Part shown: piece after piece, positions 11,361-22,774 of the stretch | Layout: the number at the start of each line of letters is the position of its first letter | Position numbering within the stretch: position 1 is the stretch's first letter | DNA from: Doryteuthis pealeii | Lineage: Eukaryota > Mollusca > Cephalopoda > Myopsida > Loliginidae | Direction: 5' to 3' | Assembly (NCBI GenBank): GCA_023376005.1 | Contig: CM042157.1 | Span: 87,202,652-87,266,651, forward strand | Length of the DNA stretch: 64,000 nt | Translations under genes and position numbers: made by a program | The notes under the pieces: generated by a model | Databases searched by the model: none | The model's input: the letters and a program-made list of their open reading frames with translations, nothing else | Told to the model about the DNA's origin: nothing

Positions 11361-11689
11361 GTGCCCATCAGAAGAACGTCACTTTATGAGTTCACCCTTG
11401 ATTTCCAAGCAATATCTCAGTCCATGTCTTGTTCTCGTTTCCTTAACTCCTCTGATCGGTTTTGTGAGATAAGGACATCAATTGGCTGTATCAGCTGCTT
11501 TCTTGTGCGGGTGCTTGTTTCTACAGATTTGTTAACTCTGCTACACGCAGTCCATCTTTCTCGTTGTAACTCCATTCAACCCCTCCCCTTGTTCTCCCTG
11601 AAGCACTTAGCACGGGAATTTTGGAAACTATTGGATGGAATTACTAACGGAATTTGATGTATAAGATATTTCGTATTCCTATTGTACTT
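11361..11689. other. Open plus frame of unknown meaning
   Basis: A 103-codon plus frame runs from 11346 to 11657 with unremarkable composition and no motif I recognise. It may be the continuation of the exon-like segment, or chance. Confidence 0.2.
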
Positions 11690-12460
11690 GCAGGACCTGT
11701 GAATATACCACAGTAATAATAATTAAGTAAACATATCAACGTTCTAATATAGAACTCTTGAAAAAATCCAATATTGTACAAAAGTAGCAAATAATCTTGA
11801 TTTAACTCTCTCCTCATTCTGTTTTTTTTCCTTCTACTATCTCCTTTTTTTCATTCCTTTGCTTAGATAATGAAACGAAGTCTACTGCTATTTTACCTAG
11901 CTTCCTGCCTGACCTGGCACTCCCTCCTTCTCCTGTTTCTGGTCTCTTATTTATTACTTACTTATTATATATATAATTAACTAATATATTAGATAATAAT
12001 GTATGATTTTGGATTACCTCATAACTTAAGTTTCATGGTTAATCATTCATCAGATGAGTCCATGGTATGAGATCATTAAAAAACGAGAGTCAAATGGTTG
12101 AGGATTTTTACTATCATATATTATATATATATCCTTATATTCATATTATATATACTATCTCTTATACTGTCTTCTTACGCTTTTTGTTTTCTTATTATAG
12201 CTTTTTTTCATGTAACATGTCTTTTTTTCTTCTTTTCCCTTTGTTTCTTTACATCAATATTAACGGAATGGTCTCCATTATTTCTTTAGCTCTGAGGTGG
12301 ACGACACTTCATTAAGAAAATTCGGTGGATAAGCAACACCAGTTATAATCAAGATTTCATTTTTGATTCATCTGGACGATTTGAACGTCCCTTCTATTTT
12401 TATCCAGAGGGTATTGGCTACTTAGATGATAAATCTGGTCTCGTACATTAAGGAACACAG
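11690..12460 (+). repeat. Dispersed repeat family R, copy 1
   Basis: Shared blocks with other R copies: 'aggacctgtg.atataccacag', 'atcttgatttaactc', a CT-rich middle, 'acggaatgg.c.ccattattt', 'ggataagcaacacca', 'gacgatttgaacg' and 'ccagagggt.ttg'. The same order is seen at 22775-23320 and partly at 41925 and 46501. A second dispersed repeat is inserted at 12001-12112. No ORF of note; the family's mode of spread is unknown. Confidence 0.65.
12001..12112 (+). repeat. Dispersed repeat shared with 63445-63560
   Basis: Blocks 'ggatt.cctcataactt.aagtttcatggt', 'aatcattcatcagatgagtcc' and 'gagatc.ttaaaaaac' occur in the same order at 63445-63560. Two copies in the window, both plus. Confidence 0.7.
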
Positions 12461-13830
12461 TTATAAATATATAGATTATTTCTATGCATTCTTTATTTTT
12501 TATGGTTGAATGTTGAAAGGTAAGTTAAAACGGAGTAGATGATCAAATGTATGACATAACAAACAGATTTCTTTCAAAATAAATAAATATTACAATTTGA
12601 GGAGGACACTAAAAAAATAAAAAATGTATCCAAATCCGTTTCACAAGCGGATAGGATTTGACTGTAAGGTCAGATAGTATGTGGGTCTTTTTTCCCAGTG
12701 AGGATTTGAACTCTGCTATTAATTGTAATATATCTGTGCGATATACCTTATAACTAATGGACACTTTTCATTTTAAATAGGACATTATATCAGGTTTTTA
12801 TTTCCATTTTACAATTATTAAGTAGATCAAAATATATTAGATATAAACATAAAGAAAAATCTTACTAAACTTAGTACGGCCCAGCGGTAATAGATCGCAT
12901 CTCTCTCATTCGACGTTGTTAGCTTCAAAAATATGATTAATAAATTGTTTTCGGGTTTCGATCACACTGGACTTTGGATGATGTTATAATTTTTTTTACT
13001 AAGTATTCATATTGGTTATTCTTCCTATAGTTACTTTTTTCTTTGTTTTTCTTTGTTGCCTTCTTCTTTTCTCTTTGTCTTTTATTTTCTAACTTTTTTT
13101 TTTTTCACTTCTTTCTTTTTTCCTATTACCTATTTCTCTCTCACTATCTAAACATATTTTAGGTGAAGTCACTCTTTGACTGATAATTATTTAAATTTCT
13201 ATTTATTGGATCTATTCAGGAAAAAGAAGACTGTTTTTCAGGTGTTAGTTTATTGGGAAAATAAATACTTTAATTTATCATTGCTTTCAAGAGTTGGTTT
13301 TCTCTTTGTTTATGTTGAGTTATAGGAAATATAACCGATAAATATTTAGACTTATAAGTACATTGTACAGCAGAAACGTTTGTTGGTGCGTGTGGCGCGT
13401 GAGGTTCAGTTGCTTTGTTGCCATCGTTAATTGAGTTGTGTTGGGGGGTTCTTGTATCTATTAATTTGATTTGAGAAGTCTAGTTTTTGTGGGTGGAAAG
13501 TAAATATTTTGGTCTTTGTTTTTTTTTTTGTTTTTTGTTCTTTTTTTTTTTCATTTACTTCGAGGTAGATATTCGATTTTATTAGTGCGAAACTGAAATT
13601 TGTTGCAGTTGATTTAGAATCTGTTTGGTGGGTAGAATAAATCATTGCCATTTTTTGTAACGTAATAAGTGTCTGAACGGTCGGGGTTTCGATCCATATA
13701 GGATTTTAGGAATTTAATTGGCAGAGCATGATATGAGACCATTGTAATGTATGAAAGATGGCCCGCTTAACAGGTAATTCAAATTTACGTCAGTGTAAAT
13801 CTTCTGAGAACATTTTTAGCTTTAGCATAA
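12461..13830. other. Unannotated AT-rich DNA with T-runs
   Basis: No gene or named repeat seen. T-rich low-complexity stretches lie at 13030-13140 and 13510-13550. Minus-strand Lys-rich frames reflect these T-runs. Confidence 0.4.
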
Positions 13831-13839
13831 ATGAGATGT

Positions 13840-15060
13840 AATCCTCGTTCCCTATTTTTTTTGTCTTTGTTTTCATATTCTTCACAACTTTATGTGATTT
13901 GCGTCTTTCTGTTGCCTCTCTCTCCGTTGCCCTTCTCCCTCCTTCTTCTCTCTCTCTCTTATTTGAATACATGTAAATCCTTTTCTATACTAATTATTGT
14001 TTATTTTCGCTGTAAGGACACAGTTTTTTATTCTTGATTACATTTCTTCGTGTTCGTGTTATTAAATCCATCATTCTCTGGCAGGTGTTGTCTTTGGTAA
14101 TTTACTTGTCTTCTTCTCTGTTATTTGTTCTTCTCTCTTCGGTCCCAACCCCACTTCAGTTGTACGTCACCTTTATAAACTCTCTTCTGTCTGTCCGAGT
14201 CTCTGCTTCTCTCTCCTCTCTAAAAGATATATAGTAAAATATTATAATATATCTTGTCTGGTCTCTTCTCTCTCTTACCTTCTCTTCTCTCTCTGTATTG
14301 CATGTAGATAATTGCTCTCTTCTGTACTCTTTTAATCTCTTCTCTTTCCTCTCGACACCCCTACTCTCTCTCGTTCTTCTCTCTTCTATCTATCTCTATC
14401 TTGCCTTCTCTTATGCTTCTCTTCTCTCTCTGTTGCTGTTCTTCTTCTTCTGTTCTCTCCTCTCTCTCGTCTCTCTCTCTCTCTCGTCTGTCCATCTTCT
14501 CTTCTCTTTTCTCGTTGATGTTAATTGTCTTCTCTTTATCACTTTCTCTTCCTAATCGCGCTTTCAATCCTCAACCTGCCCCTCTCTCTCACACTCACTC
14601 TCAACTCTCTTTTCTCACTCTCTCTTTTCCCCCTAATCTCTCTCTCTTGTCCAATTGTCGTTCATGTTGTTGTTGTTGTTGTTCTCCTTCTCCTTCTTCT
14701 TTCTTTCACTCCTCTCTTCTCCTCTTTCCCCCCAACTCTTCTGAGGGAGCTCAGATATTATCGGATATTGGTCAATATTATCTAAGTGAGAGAAGCGAAT
14801 AAATAAAACTTTCACTCTTTCTTTCTTCACCCCTCTCTATCTGTCTGTCTGTCTATCTGTCTGCTATTCTCTCTTCTCTCTGTTCTTATGTCTCTCTCTC
14901 TCACACCCACCTTCCTCTCCGCTCTGTTTCATTTACTCTCCCCCTATCTCTCTCCATAACTACCACACACATTATTATCAGATTATTGGATCATTATTAC
15001 TTTTTCACGCTTTCTCCCCCCCCCCTCTGTCTCTCTGTCTGTCTGTCCTTTCTTTTTCTT
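13840..15060 (+). repeat. 1.2-kb CT-rich low-complexity region
   Basis: TCTC-dominated sequence with (TTG)n near 14665-14690 and (TGTC)n near 14840. The several overlapping frames of 60-130 codons here (Leu/Ser-rich on plus, Glu/Arg-rich on minus) follow from the composition. Confidence 0.85.
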
Positions 15061-15114
15061 TGTGTGTGCCTTTATTTTTATCTCTCTGTCTGTCTCTCCA
15101 CCACCACCCCCATT

Positions 15115-15662
15115 CAGCTGCTTATATACACGGATAGCAAAGGCATGGTCGGCCACAAATAGATTATCAGTCATATGGAGGTCCGATCTCCCTGACAGGC
15201 TAAAGCGACAGTTCTTCCAGGCTGTGGTTGTGTCGGTGCTGCTATATGGTTGCACCACCTGGACCCTAACAAAGCGTCTTGAGAATAACATAGATGGAAG
15301 CTGCACAAGAATGCTGCGTGCAGTCTTGAATAAGTCATGGAAACAGCACCCCACAAGGAAACACCTGTATGGTCACCTGCCCCCCATCTCACAAACTATC
15401 TGAGCGAGACGGACAAGACATGCGGGACACTGCTGGAGAAGCAAGGATGAACTCATAAGCGATGTTCTCCTGTGGAAGCCAACACATGGACATGCAAGTG
15501 TGGGGCGCCCAGCAAGGACCTACATTGATCAGCTATGTGACGATGCTGGTTGCTCCACAGAGGAACTCCCAGGTGCAATGAATGATAGGGAAGGTTGGCG
15601 AAAGATTGTCATGGATACCCGTGCTGTATGCGCGACATGATGATGATGATGATGATGATATA
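15115..15662 (+). pseudogene. RTE-type LINE 3' end with (ATG)n tail
   Basis: This is the C-terminal part of a non-LTR retrotransposon reverse transcriptase protein. The frame contains SDLPDRLKRQFFQAVVVSVL, LLYGCTTWTLTKRLE and RMLRAVLNKSWKQHP, then a TGA at 15401-15403. It stays in the same frame after the stop (ARRTRHAGHCWRSKDEL ... GRPARTYIDQLC) to its natural TGA at the start of the (ATG)n tail. The single stop fits a CGA-to-TGA change. The 5' end is truncated, as usual for LINE insertions. Smaller copies lie at 15865, 35705 and 57383. Confidence 0.85.
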
Positions 15663-15864
15663 CAGACAAACAATCATATACAATTTGAATCCTCATTATT
15701 ACAAAGTTGTCGCACAGGTACTACACTCTAATCTTAGCAAAAGTTACTGACGAATGATTACAGTGACAAATAGAATAAAAAAGGAACATTCTTCATTATA
15801 TAGATAAATCATGCATTTTCATTTTTGTTTGAAAAAAACCCCCCAAGAAACAACAACAAAAACA

Positions 15865-16040
15865 AATTCTCTTTGAGAAGTCACCATGGGCATGTCAGTG
15901 AGGGCCGTCCAGCATATACCTACATTGAACAGCTCTGCAAGGATACTAGATGCTGCGCAGAGGACATCCCAAGGGTGATGAATTATTGAGACGGTTGGTG
16001 AGAGATTTTCAAGGATATATGCAACTAGCGCAACATGATA
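15865..16040 (+). pseudogene. RTE-type LINE 3' fragment
   Basis: A second, more decayed copy of the same LINE end. 'gagaagtcaccatgggcatg' corresponds to the KPTHGHA region and 'gggccgtccagc' to GRPA. It continues to 'gcgcaacatgata' and then enters a TA microsatellite where the ATG tail would be. Confidence 0.75.
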
Positions 16041-16041
16041 A

Positions 16042-16042
<1 letters not shown>

Positions 16043-16088
<46 letters not shown>

Positions 16089-16160
16089 GAGAATATGTGC
16101 TTAATTGAAGTCGTACCTAATCTTGAAAGTTAATTAATTAATAATTAATTAATTAATCAA
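16043..16160. repeat. (TA)n array and TTAA-rich run
   Basis: A TA dinucleotide array to about 16085, then a run of TTAATTAA repeats at 16128-16160. Confidence 0.9.
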
Positions 16161-16182
16161 TTAGGCGGGCATACCTATTAAA

Positions 16183-16425
16183 TGTATGTACATTTCGGCT
16201 TATTAGGCCTCATCAGCAGAGCTATAGATAGAAAGACCGCCTTGTGCGTGATTCGAAACCCGACTGTCAAGCTGACAGGCGAGCATCTTACCCCTACCCC
16301 AAACGGACCCTCTTAGATTTTTTCGTTTTGTTCAGAAGTAGGTTCCTATTCTGAACAAACGAAAAAACTGACTGCTGATGTAGCGGGACTGGTGTTTAAA
16401 CTATTAAATACATAGGTTTGTTTAT
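16183..16425 (+). repeat. Dispersed repeat family C, diverged copy
   Basis: Shares 'catttcgg..tat.a.gcctc.tcag', a minus-strand 'gattcgaa' tRNA-like B-box motif, and 'actgactgctgatg..gggactggtgttt.aaactattaaat' with the tandem copies at 62782-63391. A perfect-arm hairpin ('tttttcgttttgttcagaa' against its complement) sits at about 16318-16368. The minus-strand B-box-like motif suggests a tRNA-derived SINE on minus, unproven. Confidence 0.6.
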
Positions 16426-16454
16426 ATATTTTTACGATCACGGGCAAACGATCA

Positions 16455-16460
16455 TAAATA

Positions 16461-16511
<51 letters not shown>

Positions 16512-16612
16512 ATGTGTATGTGTGTGAGCGTATGAGTGTGTGTATATTGAGAGAATGAAAAAGAGAGAGAGGAGTGAGAGAGAGAGAGGGACAGAGAGAT
16601 AGAGAGAGGGTG
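16455..16612. repeat. (TA)n, (TG)n and (GA)n microsatellites
   Basis: A TA array to about 16505 is followed by TG-rich and then GA-rich runs to about 16612. The minus frames across it (112 and 83 codons) are repeat products. Confidence 0.9.
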
Positions 16613-16689
16613 GAGATGAAAGAAAATATTTAAAAATGTCATATATTTTGTGGAAAAGAGAGAAAAATAATTTTTTGTTGACATTTATA

Positions 16690-17394
16690 AAACTTTTTGT
16701 CAAAGTTTATTTCGTCAATTCACAGCCAGATAATTTGATTGTCTCATCAATCGTTGTCTGCAACAATCCAACCACTCAGAAAAGTTAAAACCATTTCGCT
16801 TCAAACAATATTATCATTTATTTACAAAGTGACACATTTATCACAGACCATACCACTGCAAAACATAAACCTTTTAGCACAATCATAAATGGTAATATAA
16901 AGATCACGCTGTGTCATTATTCATTTATTATTTATTTGTATATGTATTTACGAGATAAGGTTTTATATGAATAATTATGATTTTTCGGTCTGTTGTCCTC
17001 ATCTTCATTGTGTATAAACATAACGTTCAGACCACTGTAACCTCGGGCTCTGTTTACGGTGTTTTTTTTAAATCTATTATTTAAACTAGTACAAAATAAA
17101 AAACGTACTACGGGCGATGTAAAAATAGATTTTTGAAACATAATGCCTGAGGGGTGGGAGTAAAAAATTCAATGTCAGCGAGTTTGTACCCTAAGTAAGT
17201 AAAATCATCAAATTCATCAAAGGATTAAAAAACAAAACAATTTGAAATGTAAACTTTAAATATGTATTAAAATAAAACAAACTATATATAGATATATAAT
17301 ACCAGTCATGTATTTATTAAAACTTGTTTAAAAAAACAATGAGAACTGTCTAAAGTTGCATGTTCATATTTGAGTGTATGTATTCTATGTTATG
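16690..17394. other. Unannotated AT-rich DNA
   Basis: No gene or named repeat recognised. Confidence 0.4.
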
Positions 17395-17477
17395 ACGATT
17401 TTGGGTAATGTCACGTAAGCAGTGACGTAATTTTTGTTACAGACAAAAACCGGAAGCGAATCTCCATTATTAATAGA
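17395..17477 (-). mobile_element. Helitron-like 5' terminus, second divergent copy
   Basis: 'gtgacgtaatttttgttacagacaaaaa', then 'gaatctccattat', then 'taataga' followed by T matches the 5' end of the Helitron-like copies read on minus (A|TC... start). The orientation is the same as all others. The opposite end was not found. Confidence 0.55.
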
Positions 17478-17624
17478 TTACCTTAAATAAGTTATCTTCA
17501 GACGATTACCCATTAATTCAATCACGGTTTTTGAAATTTAATCGATACTTAAGGACGCTCCAAGCATCATGAATACCACCAGAATTATTGACAAAACTTA
17601 TGATATAGATTGTGAGAATTATTT

Positions 17625-18000
17625 TTCTCCCCCCCCCATCTTTCTATAACCTGCTAGCGAGTTGGTGAGGTGGTCGCCGACTGGGTTGTCCCATTTCCCT
17701 CTCTTGAAGCTGACACCCCCTCATTGTGGTTTATACCAAGGCCTTAAAAGTCCGGCTCCCATCTGGGTGACGCGGGTGAACAGAACAAGCTGAAAGCGAG
17801 TTGGTTATACGTGCAATTCCACATTACTTCTTTCCCCGTTAACTAAGTGACCTAGTACGAGTAACAGTGGGTCGCGTTTTTTGAAGTGGTTAGCTGCAAA
17901 GCCCACTAAATTTCGCAACCACTTTATTTACCTGGTCTGGTGGCTACCCCACCAAAGCTCGCAACTGGCCCCTCTCCGCTGCGTCGGGATAAGCGCCTCA
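17625..18000. other. GC-richer unique segment
   Basis: A clearly GC-richer island of about 370 bp between AT-rich flanks, with a C9 run at its start. Short frames only and no repeat match in the window. It could be the end of an unrecognised transposon or a host regulatory region; I cannot decide. Confidence 0.3.
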
Positions 18001-18007
18001 TATTTTC

Positions 18008-18285
18008 CCGACAATATATAGAATATACGGATATAGATATAGAATATACGGATATAGAATATACGGATATAGAATATAGATACAGAATATACGTTTATAG
18101 AATATACGGATATAGAATATACGGATATACAATATACGGATATAGAATATACGGATATAGAATATAGAATATACGGATATAGAATATACGGATATACAAT
18201 ATACGGATATAGAATATACGCATATAGATATAGAATATACGGATATAGAATATACGGATATAGTATATACGGATGTAGAACAAGT
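18008..18285 (+). repeat. 15-bp minisatellite GATATAGAATATACG
   Basis: About 18 tandem units of a 15-base repeat with small insertions. As 15 is a multiple of 3, three frames stay open and give pentapeptide repeats such as Y-R-I-Y-G on plus and Y-I-R-I-F on minus. These ORFs (up to 132 codons) are artefacts of the repeat. Confidence 0.95.
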
Positions 18286-18289
18286 AAAT

Positions 18290-18600
18290 GCAAGAAGTAA
18301 CTCATTCTAAAAAACTGAAATTTCAAAATGTGAAAAACGTTATCACTTACCTAATCATCAACAGTCTGAAATAAAATTTATTTATTTATTATCATTTCAT
18401 TTATTAATTTTTCTAGAAGTGGCTACACAGCGTCGATTGGATTGAGAGGGGGTAAAAAATATGGTGTATTGATTTGTTTATATCTAAGATCTACAAATGC
18501 TGGACATATTAAGAAGAATTAAAATGATCTTTCTATGTATGTAATGATTTTTAAATGTCAAATCTACATAATCTTTCCCAAAAATGTAAGAACCAGTGAT
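18290..18600. other. Unannotated AT-rich DNA
   Basis: Nothing recognised. Confidence 0.4.
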
Positions 18601-18601
18601 A

Positions 18602-18605
<4 letters not shown>

Positions 18606-18664
<59 letters not shown>

Positions 18665-18742
18665 TTGTTTCTTTATAGTATCGTAGTATTTATATTACAC
18701 ATACACACAATGCTTCAATGATACTATAAAGAAACAAACTTT
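18606..18742. repeat. (TA)n array plus 24-bp-arm hairpin
   Basis: A TA array (to 18660) abuts an inverted repeat whose arms 'aagtttgtttctttatagta' (18661 on) and its complement (to 18742) flank a 34-bp loop. A foldback insertion at TA is likely. Confidence 0.8.
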
Positions 18743-19049
18743 ATTTCAATATGCCGAGCAAGGCTTATATTTATAGTAAAAATTAAAAGAATTTTACCAC
18801 GCACATGAGCAGCCGAGCCGAGTTAATATCACGGAATTAGCCGATTTAACACCACGGAAAAATTTTTTCAAATATACGGCGTTCATCAACTTCTTAAACA
18901 ACAGAAGATTACAATATCGCCGTGGGATAAGTACTATAAAAAATCACCTAGTACTTTCAATACTTTCAACTTTCAATAACTCTGAAGATGGAATTTTACT
19001 TCCGAAAATATTTAGTTTTGAAAAAAAAAAAGAAAAGTTAAATAAATTC
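18743..19049. other. Unannotated AT-rich DNA
   Basis: Nothing recognised. Confidence 0.35.
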
Positions 19050-19091
19050 AACACATATTGCATTGTAAATTGCCTTCAAAAATATTTATAT

Positions 19092-19159
<68 letters not shown>

Positions 19160-19600
19160 ATTTTTGGATGTTGGTTTTTTAGAAGCATTGTTGATAAAGT
19201 ATATATTATATTTTTGCTTGAAGGCAATTACAATGCATCAAAGACCATATCACCTCGACAATAGTACACAGCTAACAATCCCGTGTATGTATCACTTGAC
19301 AAGGTAAATTTCGCAGGGATTGTTCACTGTGAACTGTGGCCGAGGCAATATGGTCTTTGACTATGCCTGCTGAGCTCCCGATTTCGATTATGTCGGAGGG
19401 CAGTCGTTAGTATACATCGCTGATGAGACTTAATAAAGTCGAAACAGTCTGTACAATGTTCTACACACCGAGCGATCCTTTGCCGGGATTACACTTGTCA
19501 AGTTCATTTTCTATATAAAAAAGTATCGAATTTTATGCGATACATGCATTGTAATTGCCTTCAAGCAAAAATATAATATATATATATATATATATTTACT
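19050..19600. repeat. TA-linked inverted-repeat element (three terminal motifs)
   Basis: The motif GCATTGTAA(A)TTGCCTTCAA appears forward at about 19058, reverse-complemented at about 19207-19232, and forward again at about 19546. The first two flank (TA)n arrays and a third TA array follows the last. A related motif follows the TA array at 26560-26625. This fits a TIR element inserted at TA, partly duplicated. Confidence 0.65.
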
Positions 19601-19606
19601 TGATCT

Positions 19607-20049
19607 TTAATCAATTTTCGTAGCTTCATCCGAACATACATACCAATTGCCCTTTATTGTGAAAAAAATGGGAGGACTGGTGACTTACCGACTGGAGCTG
19701 CTGGTTGGGTTGAGGGAGGTTCTGGCTCTTGTGATTGAACACGAGACCAGAAAAGGATTGCATTATATAGTTTCCTGTCGGAAGTTGGAGGGATGAGGAG
19801 ACATAGCAGCGCCTATATAATGGGCTTTCCTCCCCGTTCAATTACCTTTTTCGTTCCCGTGATCAAACTACGGTTATAGAAGTTTTTTACGGAGTGCTTA
19901 CTAATTGTTACCAGATCCAAGGCAGGAGTGGGTCGCAAAAGAGTATCCGTTTTGTAATTATGTAGAAAAAAAAAATAGTTGAATACTGGTGACCCAGATG
20001 GAGCAACCCCGACTCGTCGGCTTCCTCTACCTGGGTCACCAGTGTTCAA
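19607..20049 (-). pseudogene. Broken ORF of unknown origin, interrupted by a hairpin
   Basis: The minus frame reads through RPTPALDLVTISKHSV and VIERGGKPII, hits one TAG at 19813-19815, then continues in the same frame: ALLCLLIPPTSDRKLYN ... GNWYVCSDEATKID, stop at 19607. Codon use is varied on both sides of the stop, so a disabled gene or transposon protein is likely. A strong donor-like GTAAGT lies inside (near 19675), so a spliced exon is an alternative. The N-terminal part runs through the 19961-20067 hairpin, a probable insertion. Family unknown. Confidence 0.35.
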
Positions 20050-20067
20050 CTATTTATTTTTTCTACA
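19961..20067. repeat. Short foldback, about 38-bp arms
   Basis: The left arm 'tagttgaatactggtgaccc' pairs with a near-exact complement ending near 20067, around a loop of about 28 bases. Long A and T runs lie at the outer ends. Confidence 0.85.
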
Positions 20068-20221
20068 TTATATATGTATAGATTATTTCAAATTAAAACT
20101 TTAAGGTTGCTAATCGTATCTGACGTTACTAAATCGTCAGCCAACTAAATACTGATAACGTTTATTATTGCTTAACTTGTGGAAATCGGGGATTGAAGTC
20201 AATTCTCGCTTACTGATTGAC

Positions 20222-20290
20222 TGATTTTAACGGTATGTCAACCAGTCTAGGGTTATTTAATTCCTAGAATTTAGGGTATCACTTTTATTA
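20222..20290 (+). repeat. Dispersed repeat family T
   Basis: 'gattttaacggtatgtcaac' followed by 'gggttattt' and 'cctagaa'. The same block recurs at 35650, 36325, 36806, 50650 and 51110, all plus. Function and class unknown. Confidence 0.6.
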
Positions 20291-20397
20291 TATGTTCGTA
20301 TGTAACAATTTTGTGTTGTTTTTTTCTTAGAAGTTTTTTGGTACACGGTCCAGTGAAATATGAATAATATTTAAACAGATCTATTTGACCCATATCT

Positions 20398-20945
20398 TCA
20401 TTGGCAATTCAGTCTCGAAAGACTATGATAAAGTTTTTGTGTGCCCCTGAAGTTGCAGCGCCTCCTGTGACTACGAAGTCCTATGTTTAAGAAACATTCT
20501 CGACAACAGATTTTGCATTTGTAGGTTGTCCCTGTAGATGATGATGTTCCGATGTTTTGTTGCCGTTGCTTTCTTATGGACCTCTTAGCTTCATGATGTT
20601 GTATCAGGGTGAATTCTGACATGTACAGTCCTCTATGGAGATTCTGCCGCCACCGAGGGCGGTCTTGAGCCAAATTTTCCCAGCTGGAAGGGACAATGCC
20701 AAAGCACCTGAGATCATTTTTGCAGACATCATTGAACCGCAGCAGGGGGCGACCAATCTGTCTTTTACCAGATTTAAGCTCTGCATAAAGAATGCCTTTC
20801 GGTATTTGTCCATCATCCATCCGACGTACATGACCCAACCATCGGAGACGACGTTGTCTCAGTAGAGAGTACAGGCTGGGGAGTTGAGCTCTCTCTAGGA
20901 CTGCTGTGTTAGTGATCCTGTCGCTCCTATTTGACCCATAGATGG
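20398..20945 (-). pseudogene. LINE reverse-transcriptase C-terminus with zinc-knuckle-like end
   Basis: The minus frame is the C-terminal region of a non-LTR retrotransposon protein. RSDRITNTAVLERAQLPSLY lies upstream of RRLRWLGHVRRMDDGQIPKG, then IGRPLLRFNDVCKNDLR, and WENLAQDRPRWRQNLHRGL. It ends with YKCKICCRECF...GLRSHRRRC, a C-x2-C-x12-H-x3-C arrangement likely to bind nucleic acid. It is 5'-truncated upstream of about 20945. The 146-codon frame is intact to its stop at 20398, so the copy is relatively young. Related zinc-finger remnants lie at 36095 and 53600. Confidence 0.85.
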
Positions 20946-21330
20946 CGGCCTAATTGGTACTATCGCTTCGAGTCTGAGTGGAAATAGGAGTAATGTCCCA
21001 GAAGGGTTACTTGGAATATAACACCAGTAATTTTGGACGATTATTCTACAGGCTTCCTCCTCATTTGCGATCTCTCGCTCGGGGACATTAAAAGCTTAAT
21101 AAACAACCTTCCTCTAAACCCTTGTATGTTATCTTTGATAAAATAAATTATTAAGTAAACGATATATGTATATTAATTTGTATATTATTAAATATGTGAA
21201 TGACTTATTTATACATATGTATACGCTACCATTTGGTTCAGTATTGTAGTAGGGACATTAATTGAAAATTCACCGCTTGGCGTATAAGCTGAAACTCGAC
21301 TGTTTACCAGTCTAGAGTCCTCTGGTGTTT
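20946..21330. other. Unannotated DNA
   Basis: Nothing recognised. Confidence 0.35.
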
Positions 21331-21337
21331 ATAATAT

Positions 21338-21409
<72 letters not shown>

Positions 21410-21549
21410 GAGAGAGAGTACCTAATAAAATCAACTAACAGGAAAAGGTTGACGAAAACATCTCCTCTAAATCCTATTCTGTTATCTTTAACAAGATATA
21501 GCTACAAGAAAATTTGCAGCCTTAATACTCACTATGCATATATATATAT

Positions 21550-21582
<33 letters not shown>

Positions 21583-21641
21583 CCCCCTCTATTTCAGTCT
21601 CCCTCTCTTTTCTCTCTCTCTCTCTCTCTCTTCTCTCTCTT

Positions 21642-21691
<50 letters not shown>

Positions 21692-21694
21692 CAT

Positions 21695-21740
<46 letters not shown>
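21331..21740. repeat. (TA)n, (GA)n and (CT)n microsatellite cluster
   Basis: TA array, then GA repeat to 21419, a unique gap, TA array (21538-21583), CT-rich run, then two TA arrays to about 21740. All long frames here are repeat products. Confidence 0.95.
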
Positions 21741-21742
<2 letters not shown>

Positions 21743-21749
21743 TGGGGGG

Positions 21750-22214
21750 GGGGTTCACTACGTGGACAATTTGATTCCTGGCCATTTTTCTTTATCCAAT
21801 CACTTCTTTCTAAAAAAATCGATAATGGATCAATAGATTTGAATTGTTTGTATTAAGTGAACACCTGGTCGAAATCTCAGTTTCTAATCAGATCAAATTA
21901 CGAGAAAAAGATATCGTGTCCTTCCTCTTATTTCTCTCCACCCTCCCTTCCTTCCTTTCTTTAATCGGATTTTTAATTATTTTCTACAGAATATATTTCT
22001 TGTTTTTCCTTATTTTTTCGTTCTTTTTATTTATTCCCCTTCATTTCTGGTTTCAATTTTGCCTTCGTTTGTTTTTGTTTTCTGTTTTTCCAGCCAACGT
22101 TTCATCTTTCTCAGCAAAACTAACAAACTTTTATATTTCTATTGGATGGAAGGTCCTGAGTTTTGCGAGAACTACTATTAGAAAAGGAGGAAGAAGAAAT
22201 AAGAGATAGTAAAG
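21750..22214. other. T-rich unannotated DNA
   Basis: Pyrimidine-leaning sequence without recognised features. A 121-codon Phe/Leu-rich plus frame reflects the T bias. Confidence 0.35.
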
Positions 22215-22690
22215 GGTTAAAAAAAAAGTGATGAGCACAAAACGGTTGTCGTGAGTTTGACCGGGGCGTGACCCCCCCGAATGGAGAATTGAAAGCCAAC
22301 CAGAAGTTTCGGGTGTTGACCGGAACCGGAAGTAACGTGGTGACGTGGAACGACGAAGAAAAATACCGGTCTCTTTTTGCTTTCGGACGCGTAGGGTACG
22401 GACCGGACCTCTGATCCCAGTTGTGGGATCACAGTAATTTAACAGTGTCCTCTCTCTCTTTCTCTCTGCCTTTCCCCCTCTCCAACAACCCACGAGGCGA
22501 GCCCTGGAAATAAAAGCTAAGCAGCTTGTGACGATATATTTCTCGCGTTGTACTTTTTTATCCACAAGATGACCGCCACGTGCCGAACACCTTTTTATTG
22601 TCGTGAATTTGGAGGCACGTTGATAAGACCCGCTATATAACATATATCGATATTAGAACGTTACGTATATCCGCTTTCGTACAGTGAATA
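22215..22690 (+). repeat. GC-richer dispersed repeat family G, copy 1
   Basis: Shares ordered blocks with the inverted copy at 45690-46140: 'acaaaacggt.gtcgtgagt', 'ggggcgtgacccccc', 'cgacgaagaaaa', 'gtacggaccgg', a CT tract, 'caacccacg', 'tggaaataaaagctaagcag' and 'gacgatatatttct'. It is GC-richer than its surroundings. Both G copies lie beside family R, suggesting they were once parts of one larger element. A 170-codon minus frame runs through this copy but has no recognisable domain. Confidence 0.7.
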
Positions 22691-22774
22691 TATCGCTATC
22701 GGCACGTTACATTCTATATATTTTAGTGATAAGTTATCTCCCTTATGTATTCTATTTCTATTGTAACATACTGG

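Noticed and set aside
17928..18326. 132-codon minus and 75-codon plus frames with YIR-type repeats
   Set aside because: The 15-bp minisatellite keeps frames open by length alone.
22131..22643. 170-codon minus frame in family G
   Set aside because: No motif, runs through a CT tract, and the inverted copy at 45690 does not keep the same frame open.
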